Below are positions 57,277 through 64,000 of a stretch of 64,000 bases of DNA, piece by piece; position 1 is the stretch's first letter; every line of letters begins with the position of its first letter. Origin of the DNA: Tepidiforma bonchosmolovskayae (lineage in GTDB: Bacteria > Chloroflexota > Dehalococcoidia > Tepidiformales > Tepidiformaceae); the NCBI RefSeq assembly GCF_008838325.1, contig NZ_CP042829.1, positions 1,302,001 through 1,366,000 of the forward strand, in the 5' to 3' direction. The translations under genes were made by a program, and so were the position numbers. The notes under the pieces are model-generated. The model did not search any database, was not told the origin of the DNA, and saw only the letters and a list, made by a program, of their open reading frames with translations.

Positions 57277-58023
57277 ATGCCCTCAGGCCGCAGGCGCTTC
57301 GGCCGCTACGACTGGGACGCTATCGCCGGCATCGTCGCTGCTGGTGCGGCCCTGGTGCTCCATTTCCTGCACATCGTCGAGGTTGAGGTCCTCCTCGCCA
57401 TCGCGCTCGTTCTGCTGGCGCTCCTGCTGTTGCGGGACCTTCGCCGCGAGTCCGGCGACGAGGCTGCCGAGGAACGCCTCGCCCGCACCGAGGCCGCCGT
57501 CGCGGCTCTCGCCGCCTCGCTGCGGCGCCCCGATGTCGTGCTTATCGGCCCGCGGGACCTTCGCCGCGCCAGCGCCGAGTTCGCTCGCCGCGCCCGGGGC
57601 GAGGTAACCTGGTTTAATGTGTGCCTGCTCATGTTTCGGCCGCAGGAGCTCTTTGATGTGCTCCTTCGGCCGGCTCTCGAGAACCCGGCCGTCACGACCG
57701 TTCGCTTCATCCTCGACCCTTCTCAGGGCGACCTGTGGGAAACCGAGCTGCTTCCGAAGGTGCACGCTATCGGTGCCGGCAGCCGGCTTGCTCCGCCTGT
57801 GTGGGTCCCGCTCCGGGAGGAGGCGGTCTCTTTCATCCTCACCGACACCGACGCCGGCACCACGGAAGCGCATCTCAGCTTCTGGGGTGAGCCGTTCATG
57901 TCACGCGCGGCGGGACTCGATATCCCCCGCTTCGTCCTCCACGTTCAGCCCGGCAGCGAACTGCTCGTCCAGCTCTCCGAGATGGAGCGCCGCTACCGAA
58001 CCGCCCGGGCACCTGCCACCTGA
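57277..58023 (+). CDS. Membrane-anchored protein with PLD-like cytoplasmic domain, function unknown
   Basis: A 248-residue protein. A basic start MPSGRRRFGRYDWD leads to two short hydrophobic helices (about 16-55), an Ala/Arg-rich helix with coiled-coil character (60-80), then an alpha/beta domain with ARGEVTWFNVCLLMFRPQELFDVLL and TVRFILDPSQGDLWETELL. The last part recalls half of a phospholipase D-like fold, but no HKD motif is visible. Codons are a little less GC-biased than in neighbours. ATG 57277 lies 7 nt after TACACT (57264-57269), so it is probably leaderless. A heptad repeat begins 1 nt after the stop. Confidence 0.55.
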   Translation: MPSGRRRFGRYDWDAIAGIVAAGAALVLHFLHIVEVEVLLAIALVLLALLLLRDLRRESGDEAAEERLARTEAAVAALAASLRRPDVVLIGPRDLRRASAEFARRARGEVTWFNVCLLMFRPQELFDVLLRPALENPAVTTVRFILDPSQGDLWETELLPKVHAIGAGSRLAPPVWVPLREEAVSFILTDTDAGTTEAHLSFWGEPFMSRAAGLDIPRFVLHVQPGSELLVQLSEMERRYRTARAPAT

Positions 58024-58104
58024 CCCTCCTCCCTGCTCCCGGCTCCCTGCTCCCGGCTCCCCCGGCGGGGCGCGGGCCGCTGCGGCGGGGCTCCCTCCTC
58101 CCTC
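58024..58104. repeat. Heptad array plus CCCCGGCGGGG hairpin, same family as 53030-53179
   Basis: Units CCTCCCT, GCTCCCG, GCTCCCT, GCTCCCG and GCTCCCC (58028-58062) run into CCCCCGGCGGGGCGCGGGCC, then GGCGGGGCTCCCTCCTCCCTCCTAC. The array fills the whole gap between two convergent genes and ends at the fucosidase stop codon. The order hairpin core, G-rich stretch, heptads matches the 53030 block. Confidence 0.8.
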
Positions 58105-59343
58105 CTACTCCCACTCCACCGCCAGCACCGTCGCCAGCGGGTCCAGCTCTTCCCCCGGCACCTCGATCGTCAGCTCGCCCAGCGGGTCGCGCCCCAGCAG
58201 CCGGTCCACGATTGCGCACCGGCCGGAGGTCGCCAGTTCGCGGCCCGTGGCCACGTTCCACGCCCGGCGCACGTGGTCGATCGGCACGCCCCGCACCGTC
58301 ACGCGGTCGTACGGCCGCATCAGGAGGTGAAGGTAGGTCACGTTCCCCCGCTTCGTCGCCGGGCCGTAGAACTGCCACGGCTCCAGCCCCGGTTCGGTGC
58401 CGGTGATCGCCTCGCCGTGGCGGGCCATCCAGCCGGCCACCTCCTCGAGGATGGCAGTCTGCTCCGGCGGCAGCGTACCGTCGCCCCGCGGGCTCACGTT
58501 CAGGAGCAGGTTCCCGCCGCGCCCGGCCACCTCGCACAGGGTGTGCACCACCTGCCGCGGCGTCTTCCAGCGGGTATCGGAGGGGACGTACCCCCAGCTC
58601 TCGTTCAATGTCATGCAGGTCTCCCACGGCCCCGCGGGCGGCTGCGGCGGCACGAACTGCTCCGGCGTCGCGAAGTCGCCGGCGCCGGGCAGCCGGTCGT
58701 TCAGCAGGATGCCGGGCTGCAGCCGCCGGATGAGCGCCTCAAGCTCCTTCGCCCGCCACTGCTCCGGCGTCCGCTCCCAGCCGCCGTCGAACCAGAGCAG
58801 GTCGATCGGCCCGTAGTTCGTCAGCAGCTCGCGCACCTGCTCGAACATGTCGGCAAGGAACCGCGCCCAGCCCTCCGGGGTCGGCTGGCGGCCGCGCCCG
58901 AACCGGTACGGCCGGTCTTCGTCGGTGAGCGCCGGGTAGCCGGGGTGGTGCCAGTCGCAGAGCGAGAAGTAGAGCCCGATGCGCAGCCCCTCGGCGCGGA
59001 ACGCCTCGACATACTCGCGGACGAGGTCGGCCCCCACGGGCGAATGGGCCACGCCGAACTCGCTCGTCTTCGTGTGGAACATGGCGTAGCCGTCGTGGTG
59101 CTTCGCGGTGAAGACGGCGTACTGCATCCCGCAGCGCTTCGCGAGGCGGGCGAGGGCGGGGAAGTCGCGGTTGCGCGGGTCGAAGGTGGCCGCCGAGGCC
59201 TGGTACTCCGCTACCGTCATCGCGCCCGTGGGCAGGGCCGCATTTCCCCCGGCCATCGGCCACGAGAGCTCGACTCCCTGCTGGGACGCGTGCCCCCAGT
59301 GGATGAACATGCCGAAGCGGGCCGTCGCGAACCAGTCTGCCAT
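58105..59343 (-). CDS. Alpha-L-fucosidase (GH29)
   Basis: A 412-residue GH29 enzyme starting MADWFATARFGMFIHWGHAS. YAVFTAKHHDGYAMFHTK and GLYFSLCDWHHP line the sugar pocket. The nucleophile is Asp187 in IDLLWFDGGWE. A C-terminal beta domain ends LDPLATVLAVEWE. No signal peptide is seen, so it may work on imported oligosaccharides or on fucose-containing lipid-linked sugars. The ATG 59343 is chosen because the conserved domain begins there. Confidence 0.9.
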   Translation of the reverse strand: MADWFATARFGMFIHWGHASQQGVELSWPMAGGNAALPTGAMTVAEYQASAATFDPRNRDFPALARLAKRCGMQYAVFTAKHHDGYAMFHTKTSEFGVAHSPVGADLVREYVEAFRAEGLRIGLYFSLCDWHHPGYPALTDEDRPYRFGRGRQPTPEGWARFLADMFEQVRELLTNYGPIDLLWFDGGWERTPEQWRAKELEALIRRLQPGILLNDRLPGAGDFATPEQFVPPQPPAGPWETCMTLNESWGYVPSDTRWKTPRQVVHTLCEVAGRGGNLLLNVSPRGDGTLPPEQTAILEEVAGWMARHGEAITGTEPGLEPWQFYGPATKRGNVTYLHLLMRPYDRVTVRGVPIDHVRRAWNVATGRELATSGRCAIVDRLLGRDPLGELTIEVPGEELDPLATVLAVEWE

Positions 59344-59378
59344 CGGGGCCGGATGGTACGCGCCGGCCGCCGCGGCCG

Positions 59379-59999
59379 CTACCGGAGGACCCGCAGCACC
59401 CGTTCCACGGCGAGCTCCGCAACTCGCTCCGCGGGCAGGCTGGCATCGATGACGGCCCACCGGGCCGGGTCGTCCCGCGCCTGGAGGAGGTACCCCTCGC
59501 GCACCTTCCGGTGGAACTCGAGCCCCTCCTGGCCGGTGGCGATGGCCGCTCCTTCGCCTGCCTTCCGGGCCAGCCCGGCCGCCGGGTCGAGGTCCAGGTA
59601 GACCACGAGGTCGGGCTCCAGCCCGCCGGTGGCGGCGCGGTTGGCGGTCCGCACGACCACCGGGTCGAGGCCGCGGGCATGGACCTGGTAGGCGAAGGTG
59701 CTCGGCGCGAACCGGTCGCAGAGAACGGTCGCGCCGCCCTCGAGCGCGGGGCGGATGACTGTGCTGACCAGCTCGGCGCGGGCAGCGAGGAAGGCGAACA
59801 GCTCGGCCCACGGGCTCAGCCGCTGGTGGAGCAGGGCCCGGATCGCCTCGCCGGCGGGGGTGCCGCCCGGCTCCCGCGTGAGCACCACCCGCCGGCCGGC
59901 CGCCTCCAGCCGCGCCGCCACGGCCGCCGCCGCGGTGCTCTTCCCCGAGCCTTCGCCCCCTTCGAAGACGATGAACCGGCCGCGCGCGCCGCTGCTCAC
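59379..59999 (-). CDS. tmk: Thymidylate kinase
   Basis: A 206-residue dTMP kinase that makes dTDP for DNA synthesis. P-loop EGGEGSGKST (13-22), the LTREPGGT dTMP-binding motif, LCDRFAPSTFAYQ and the lid region are all present. The lid segment AGLARKAGEGAAIATGQEGLEF is somewhat short. Start GTG 59999 overlaps the upstream ATPase gene stop as GTGA, so expression is coupled to it. Confidence 0.9.
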   Translation of the reverse strand: MSSGARGRFIVFEGGEGSGKSTAAAAVAARLEAAGRRVVLTREPGGTPAGEAIRALLHQRLSPWAELFAFLAARAELVSTVIRPALEGGATVLCDRFAPSTFAYQVHARGLDPVVVRTANRAATGGLEPDLVVYLDLDPAAGLARKAGEGAAIATGQEGLEFHRKVREGYLLQARDDPARWAVIDASLPAERVAELAVERVLRVLR

Positions 60000-61759
60000 C
60001 GTTCGAACGGCGTCCCGGTGCCGAGCGGCAGGATCTTCACCCGGCGCATCGGCTCCTTGCCGGAGCTGCGGCTTTCGAGGTTGTACCGGTTCGCCAGCTG
60101 GTGCTGCACACGCCGGACGTAGCTGTTCGCCGGCGGCAGCTCCACCGGCCGCCCCTCCTCCAGCACCTTCGCGATCGCCTCCTCCGTCTCGCGGAAGATA
60201 TCGACCATCGGGTCGCGGCGCGGGCCGCGGCCCGTGCTCCCGCGGTCGCCCCGGAGCTGGAGGAGCGCCTGCTCGAGCTGGTAGACGCCGCTGCTCTTGA
60301 CCACGTAGAGCGGCAGGTTCCGCTCTTCGGCCTCGCGCAGGGCCGGCGGCTTGTTCCGGTAGTAGTTGCGGAGCGTGATGACGGCATCGGCGTCGGCCGG
60401 GTCATCGACCAGCTCGATGTTGGCGCCCACCGAGCGCGCGGCCTGCTCCAGCCGCCCCCGCGGGATGCCGAACGGGAAGAGCCGCGTAATCCGCGACGCC
60501 GGCCGCGGGGCTGCCGTCACGAACGGCGTGCCCTCCTCGTCCTCGGCAGGCTCCGGCTCGAGGGGCTCTGCCGGCTCGAAGGCGCGCGGCTCGCGCGGTT
60601 CGCGGTACTCGCGGATGTGGCCGCCGTTCCGGCGGTGGCCGATCTCCCACGTGGGCGGCCGCCCGCCGCGCGCGCCGCCGGCGCCCTGGGCGCCCATGCC
60701 GAATTCGCCGCCCTCGCGGTCCGAATCATCGATGATCTCGATCCGGCCGCCCGGGCCGAGCTGGCGCGTCTCCGGCTTCGCCCGGTAGCCGCGGAGGATG
60801 GCATCGACCGTCTCCGCCACGTTCTTGTGGATCGACACCCGCCGCCAGCTCTCGATCTCGACCACGATGTCGAAGGTCGGCGGCGCCTTCCGCTCGAGGA
60901 TCGACTTCTGCGTGCCGCGGCGGCGGGCCTCTTCGTCGCCGAGGGTGACCGACTGGATGCCGCCGATCAGGTCGGCCAGCGTCGGGTTCAGCATCAGGTT
61001 CTCGAGCGAGGTGCCGTGGGCCGTGCCGACGAGCTGCACGCCGCGCTCGGCGATCGTCCGGGCCGCCTGCGCCTCCAGCTCGGTGCCGATCTCGTCGATG
61101 ACGATGACTTCGGGCATGTGGTTCTCGACGGCTTCAATCATCACCGCGTGCTGCATCGACGGGGTCGCGACCTGCATCCGGCGCGAGCCCCCGATCGCCG
61201 GGTGAGGCACATCGCCGTCGCCGCCGATTTCGTTCGAGGTGTCGACGATGATGACCCGCTTGTTCGCGTCGTCGGCGAGGACGCGGGCCACTTCGCGCAG
61301 CATCGTCGTCTTGCCGACGCCCGGGCGGCCGAGGAGGAGGATGTTCTTGCCGCTCAGCACGAGGTCTTCGATGACGCGGATGGTGCCGTAGACGGCGCGC
61401 CCCACGCGGCAGGTGAGGCCGATCACCTTGCCCCGCCGGTTGCGGATGCAGGAGATGCGGTGGAGGGTCCGCTCGATGCCGGCGCGGTTGTCATCGCCGA
61501 AGTCGCCGATCCGGGCGATCACCCACTGGAGGTCGGCCTCGGTCACCTCCTCGCGGCTGAGGACGACTTCGCGGCCGGGGTAGCGCGCCTCGGGCAGGCG
61601 GCCGAGGTCCATCACCACTTCGAGCAGGTCGGTGCGGCGCTCGGCGTCGCGCAGCGGGCCGGAGATGTGCGGCGGCAGCGCATCGAGCAGCAGGTCGAGG
61701 TCGTCGGTGACGATCTGTTCAGATGGCAGCGGCGTTGAAGAAGAAGACGGGTGGGTCAC
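59996..61759 (-). CDS. AAA ATPase with R3H domain (Ycf45/SpoIIIAA-like)
   Basis: A 587-residue protein. Residues about 1-330 form a RecA/AAA-type secretion-ATPase-like core with P-loop LLGRPGVGKTTMLREVARVL, Walker B VIVIDEIGTELEAQAART and GTAHGTSLENLMLNPTL. A disordered Arg/Glu-rich section (about 340-420) follows, then a small alpha/beta region. The C-terminal R3H domain (about 525-570) has the RxxxH-type motif with YVRRVQHQLANRYNL. R3H domains bind single-stranded nucleic acid. The combination occurs in cyanobacteria and plastids as Ycf45, with unclear function. It precedes tmk. Confidence 0.85.
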   Translation of the reverse strand: MTHPSSSSTPLPSEQIVTDDLDLLLDALPPHISGPLRDAERRTDLLEVVMDLGRLPEARYPGREVVLSREEVTEADLQWVIARIGDFGDDNRAGIERTLHRISCIRNRRGKVIGLTCRVGRAVYGTIRVIEDLVLSGKNILLLGRPGVGKTTMLREVARVLADDANKRVIIVDTSNEIGGDGDVPHPAIGGSRRMQVATPSMQHAVMIEAVENHMPEVIVIDEIGTELEAQAARTIAERGVQLVGTAHGTSLENLMLNPTLADLIGGIQSVTLGDEEARRRGTQKSILERKAPPTFDIVVEIESWRRVSIHKNVAETVDAILRGYRAKPETRQLGPGGRIEIIDDSDREGGEFGMGAQGAGGARGGRPPTWEIGHRRNGGHIREYREPREPRAFEPAEPLEPEPAEDEEGTPFVTAAPRPASRITRLFPFGIPRGRLEQAARSVGANIELVDDPADADAVITLRNYYRNKPPALREAEERNLPLYVVKSSGVYQLEQALLQLRGDRGSTGRGPRRDPMVDIFRETEEAIAKVLEEGRPVELPPANSYVRRVQHQLANRYNLESRSSGKEPMRRVKILPLGTGTPFER

Positions 61760-61763
61760 GGGC

Positions 61764-62687
61764 TTATTGCGGCACGGGGAACGATTCCGCCGGGACCGCT
61801 ACGACCTCCTTGAGGGTCTCGGCCCGCGCGAGGCGGCGAGCGCACATGAGCCGCACTCCGAGGGCCGGATAGCCGCGCTCCTGCGCGGCAGCTTCGATGC
61901 CGGGCTGGTGTTCGGCCACCACCAGCGCCCCGTGGCGGGGTGCATGGGCCTCCACGGTGTCGAGCGCAGCCTCGACGAGGCTGCCGCCCTCGGCGAGCAG
62001 GAGGTGCGCCTCGCGCTCGCCGATCCCGGCCCAGCCGATGAGCGCGCCGTCGCCATCGGCCACGAACTCGTGCTCGCAATCGAACGAATCGAGCACGGCC
62101 CGGAACTCCTGCAGGCCCGGCGCCTCGTTCCGGCGGACCTGCTCCGGCACGGCCCGGCAGTACAGCCGGAAGATGCCGGCGCGGTCGGCCCGGGCAGCCG
62201 GCCGGAACGGGTTGCCCTCCGCCATCTTTGCCCGCGCGCTGCGGATGGCGTACAGCCGCTCCAGCCGGTAGGCGAAGAAGCCGGCCCGCCGGAGCGCCGC
62301 CGCGTGGGGCGACCCCTCGGCGTAGCGCAGGTAGAGCACCCGCCCGCCGCGGAGCGCCACCTCCCGCGCAAGCCCCTGCAGCAGCGCGGCCACCGCATCG
62401 TCGTCCTTCGGTCGGCCGATGCGTACCGAGGCGACATCCCAGCCGGCGCCGCCGGCAAGCTGGCGCGCCACCGCGACGCCCCGGTAGCTCAGCCCGCGGC
62501 GCAGCCCCACGACCGCCGTCCGGGGCACGCGCGGCAGCCGGGTGATGCCCGTCGCCGCCAGCCCGCTCGAAACCAGCAGGTTCTGCGAACCGCGCAGCGC
62601 CACCACCTCGGTGTCGAGCCGGTGCAGCTGCGGCCAGAGCGTTGCCGCGTCGATGGGGCTGAGGGCTTCGGCTGCCAGCTCGCTCAT
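61764..62687 (-). CDS. GNAT-type acetyltransferase-like protein
   Basis: A 307-residue protein. The second half resembles a GNAT acetyltransferase: FRPAARADRAGIFRLYCRAVPEQVRRNE, then FDCEHEFVADGDGALIGWAGIG, and a C-terminal ALVVAEHQPGIEAAAQERGYPALGVRLMCARRL. The first half (LPRVPRTAVVGLRRGLSYRGVAVARQL, then AEGSPHAAALRRAGFFAYRLERLYAI) also has the look of an acyl-transfer fold, so the protein may be a tandem GNAT. No substrate is evident. It overlaps pdxT by ATGA and precedes the R3H ATPase by 4 nt. Confidence 0.7.
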   Translation of the reverse strand: MSELAAEALSPIDAATLWPQLHRLDTEVVALRGSQNLLVSSGLAATGITRLPRVPRTAVVGLRRGLSYRGVAVARQLAGGAGWDVASVRIGRPKDDDAVAALLQGLAREVALRGGRVLYLRYAEGSPHAAALRRAGFFAYRLERLYAIRSARAKMAEGNPFRPAARADRAGIFRLYCRAVPEQVRRNEAPGLQEFRAVLDSFDCEHEFVADGDGALIGWAGIGEREAHLLLAEGGSLVEAALDTVEAHAPRHGALVVAEHQPGIEAAAQERGYPALGVRLMCARRLARAETLKEVVAVPAESFPVPQ

Positions 62688-63298
62688 TTCGCTGCCCCCT
62701 GCGGCGCGCCGATGGTCAGGAAGTAGGCATGCAGCCGCGGGTCGCGCGTCAGCTCCGGGTGGAAGCTCGTCGCCAGCAGGTTCCCCTGCCGCGCCGCCAC
62801 CACGGTCCCGTCCTCCAGCCGGGCGATCGCCCGGGCCGGCGGGTCGACCCGCTCGATGACCGGCGCGCGGATGAACACCGCCCGGAACGGCCCGCCATCG
62901 ATCCCCTCGATCGCAATCTCCTCTTCGAAGCTGTCCACCTGGCGGCCGAAGGCGTTCCGGCGCACCCGGATCGCCATCGTCTCGATGCCCGGCCGGTCGA
63001 GCCGGTCGACCTCCTTCGCGAGGAGGATGGCGCCCGCGCAGGTGCCCCAGGTCGGCTTCCCGCTCGCGCAGAAGTCGCGCAGCGGCTGCTGGAAGCCGTT
63101 CGAGAGGATGAGCCGGGCGATGGTCGTGCTTTCGCCCCCCGGGATGATGAGCGCATCAATCCCCTCGAGCTGGGCCGGCTTCCGAATTTCGATGGCGCGG
63201 TGCCCCATCGCCTCGAGCATCTCGCGGTGCTCGCGGAAGTCGCCCTGCAGGGCGAGGACGCCCACCGTCTGCGGGCCTGGAACCTGGACATTGGTCAT
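62684..63298 (-). CDS. pdxT: Pyridoxal 5'-phosphate synthase glutaminase subunit
   Basis: A 204-residue class I glutaminase: VGVLALQGDFREHREMLEAMG, GGESTTI, the nucleophile Cys87 in TWGTCAGAILLA, and the His180-Glu182 pair in TSFHPELT. It provides ammonia to PdxS for PLP synthesis. pdxS is not in the window, so the usual pair is split. A TACACT box lies on the minus strand at 63417-63412, about 115 nt upstream of the ATG. Confidence 0.95.
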   Translation of the reverse strand: MTNVQVPGPQTVGVLALQGDFREHREMLEAMGHRAIEIRKPAQLEGIDALIIPGGESTTIARLILSNGFQQPLRDFCASGKPTWGTCAGAILLAKEVDRLDRPGIETMAIRVRRNAFGRQVDSFEEEIAIEGIDGGPFRAVFIRAPVIERVDPPARAIARLEDGTVVAARQGNLLATSFHPELTRDPRLHAYFLTIGAPQGAAK

Positions 63299-63411
63299 GC
63301 GGAACGGTCCCCCGGCGCAGGGCGCGGCTCACGGACGGCAACCGAGGGGTGCGTGGAACGGCGGATGCTCGATGGCAACGGCAGTGCAAAAACCCTGCGC
63401 AACCTGTTTCC

Positions 63412-63439
63412 AGTGTAGCGCACCCGCAGGGGCCCTGCG
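63412..63439 (-). promoter_or_regulatory. Candidate pdxT promoter with overlapping palindrome
   Basis: TACACT (63417-63412 on the minus strand) follows a 15-nt odd palindrome CGCAGGG-G-CCCTGCG (63425-63439). The palindrome occupies the expected -35 side and may be an operator for pdxT or the terminator of clpS2, whose stop is at 63452. Confidence 0.4.
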
Positions 63440-63451
63440 TGCCGGGAAACG

Positions 63452-63790
63452 TTAACGTCCTGTGCCCTGGCAGGCCGGCTCGATGATTGCCGACATGCTC
63501 CCGCGCGAATTCGGCATCAGCGGGTCCGGCCCGTAGGCGTGGACGAGCTCCTGCTTTGCCCGCACCTCATCGTGGCTGCCCGTCATCAGCACGGCCCGCC
63601 CCTGGCTGTCGACCACGCAGGCGATGGCGTACCCCTTTTCCGGCCCGTAGCCGAAGATCTCGGCGCACATGCGGATGACGTAGGCGTAGGTGTGCTCGTC
63701 GTCGTCCAGCAGCACGAGGTGGTACGGCGGTTCGAGCTGCTGGTCGGTCTCTTCGATGACGCGTGTCCCGGGAGATGGCAGCAGGCTCAT
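63452..63790 (-). CDS. Divergent ClpS-like adaptor (second copy)
   Basis: A 112-residue ClpS-fold protein. The first strand reads PPYHLVLLDDDEHTYAYVIRMCAEIFGY, so the canonical Asn of the N-degron pocket is replaced by Asp29. The His of LEAHHHG becomes Asp in ACVVDSQGRAVLMTG. The C-terminal ELVHAYGPDPLMPNSRGSMSAIIEPA is longer than in ClpS1. The changed pocket suggests different or no N-end specificity. ATG 63790 is 7 nt after TATACT, so the mRNA looks leaderless. It shares its promoter 13-mer with clpS1. Confidence 0.85.
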   Translation of the reverse strand: MSLLPSPGTRVIEETDQQLEPPYHLVLLDDDEHTYAYVIRMCAEIFGYGPEKGYAIACVVDSQGRAVLMTGSHDEVRAKQELVHAYGPDPLMPNSRGSMSAIIEPACQGTGR

Positions 63791-63797
63791 ACCGTTG

Positions 63798-63803
63798 AGT
63801 ATA
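63798..63803 (-). promoter_or_regulatory. -10 element of the second clpS-like gene
   Basis: TATACT on the minus strand, 7 nt before the ATG. It sits in the 13-mer TTGAGTATACCCC (63795-63807), identical to the one at 53021-53033. Confidence 0.7.
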
Positions 63804-63829
63804 CCCCGCCGGCCCCGCAGGCCGGCCCC

Positions 63830-64000
63830 TCAGCGGCCGGGTTCGAACAGCGCGGCGATGACCGCCAGGGCCAGCAGCCGCCCGCCTGCCGGCGTGAAGT
63901 GGACCCCGTCGTCCGTCCGCATCACCCGTGGCACACCGTCTTCGTCGGGCAGCACCGCCGTGTAGCGGCCGTCCGGGCCCGAGGTCAGCGCCCACGCATC
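63830..64000 (-). CDS. SGNH/GDSL-type (DUF459-like) hydrolase, C-terminal end only
   Basis: Only 56 codons are in the window, ending at TGA 63830. The text TDDGVHFTPAGGRLLALAV carries the D-x-x-H block V (Asp and His) seen at the C-terminus of SGNH hydrolases, especially the DUF459 group that acts on cell-wall glycans. The nucleophile Ser block would lie beyond 64000. Assignment rests on this single motif. Confidence 0.65.
   Translation of the reverse strand, partial: DAWALTSGPDGRYTAVLPDEDGVPRVMRTDDGVHFTPAGGRLLALAVIAALFEPGR

Overview
The window is about 64 kb of very GC-rich, tightly packed bacterial chromosome. GTG starts are frequent, stop/start codons often overlap, and several genes look leaderless. 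Gene content suggests a Chloroflexota bacterium, perhaps a Tepidiforma-like member of the Dehalococcoidia: coenzyme F420 synthesis with an LLM-type F420 oxidoreductase, a parAB locus, long type-2-like IleRS behind a T-box, c-di-AMP and cobalamin riboswitches, many Pro/Thr-rich exported proteins, and no outer-membrane or sporulation genes. The placement is inference from gene families. No rRNA, tRNA, CRISPR array, insertion sequence or prophage was recognised.

Layout. 1-2952: end of parA, parB, a RidA-like gene, a truncated NYN-domain fragment interrupted by a heptanucleotide repeat, and prs. 2953-14152: a c-di-AMP riboswitch before a 58-residue zinc-ribbon gene missed by simple ORF calling, a DsbA-like protein whose two halves are in swapped order, hydrolase, DUF2231, acyl-CoA dehydrogenase, PadR, an unexplained five-hairpin spacer, an MFS exporter, a thioredoxin, a MoaD-like protein with a small partner, an LLM oxidoreductase, and lipid phosphatase/phosphodiesterase genes. 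14159-19953: a cobalamin-riboswitch operon with a split intrinsic-factor-like pair of surface proteins and a complete ECF transporter (T, fused A-A', S). This is the best candidate for an unusual system. 19931-27534: a membrane-bound sigma/anti-sigma fusion and an exopolysaccharide cluster (three glycosyltransferases, chain-length protein, divergently transcribed ligase). 27574-30112: F420 genes cofD and cofC with an orphan metal/B12-type binding lipoprotein. 30109-34305: kinase-like, membrane, TPR and exported nuclease-fold genes.

34340-46654: T-box and ileS, a second c-di-AMP riboswitch upstream of a second MFS protein, central metabolism genes (NDP-forming acyl-CoA synthetase alpha-type protein, ACT-malic enzyme), a CalB-like lipase and CoA-binding proteins. 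46710-53179: thiolase, RadC, two paralogous exported serine proteases with a common C-terminal tail, a LysM membrane protein, and ClpS1 with a leader made of seven heptads. 53180-64000: patatin, Tap-like peptidase, MFS, GH29 fucosidase, a tmk/R3H-ATPase/acetyltransferase/pdxT run, a divergent ClpS2, and the end of an SGNH hydrolase.

Three themes tie the window together. RNA-based control is dense: two c-di-AMP switches, one B12 switch and one T-box in 64 kb. Short heptanucleotide (GGAGNNN-like) arrays recur between genes and in two cases have changed a neighbouring gene or leader. Many exported proteins share the plan signal peptide or lipobox, Pro/Thr linker and C-terminal anchor.
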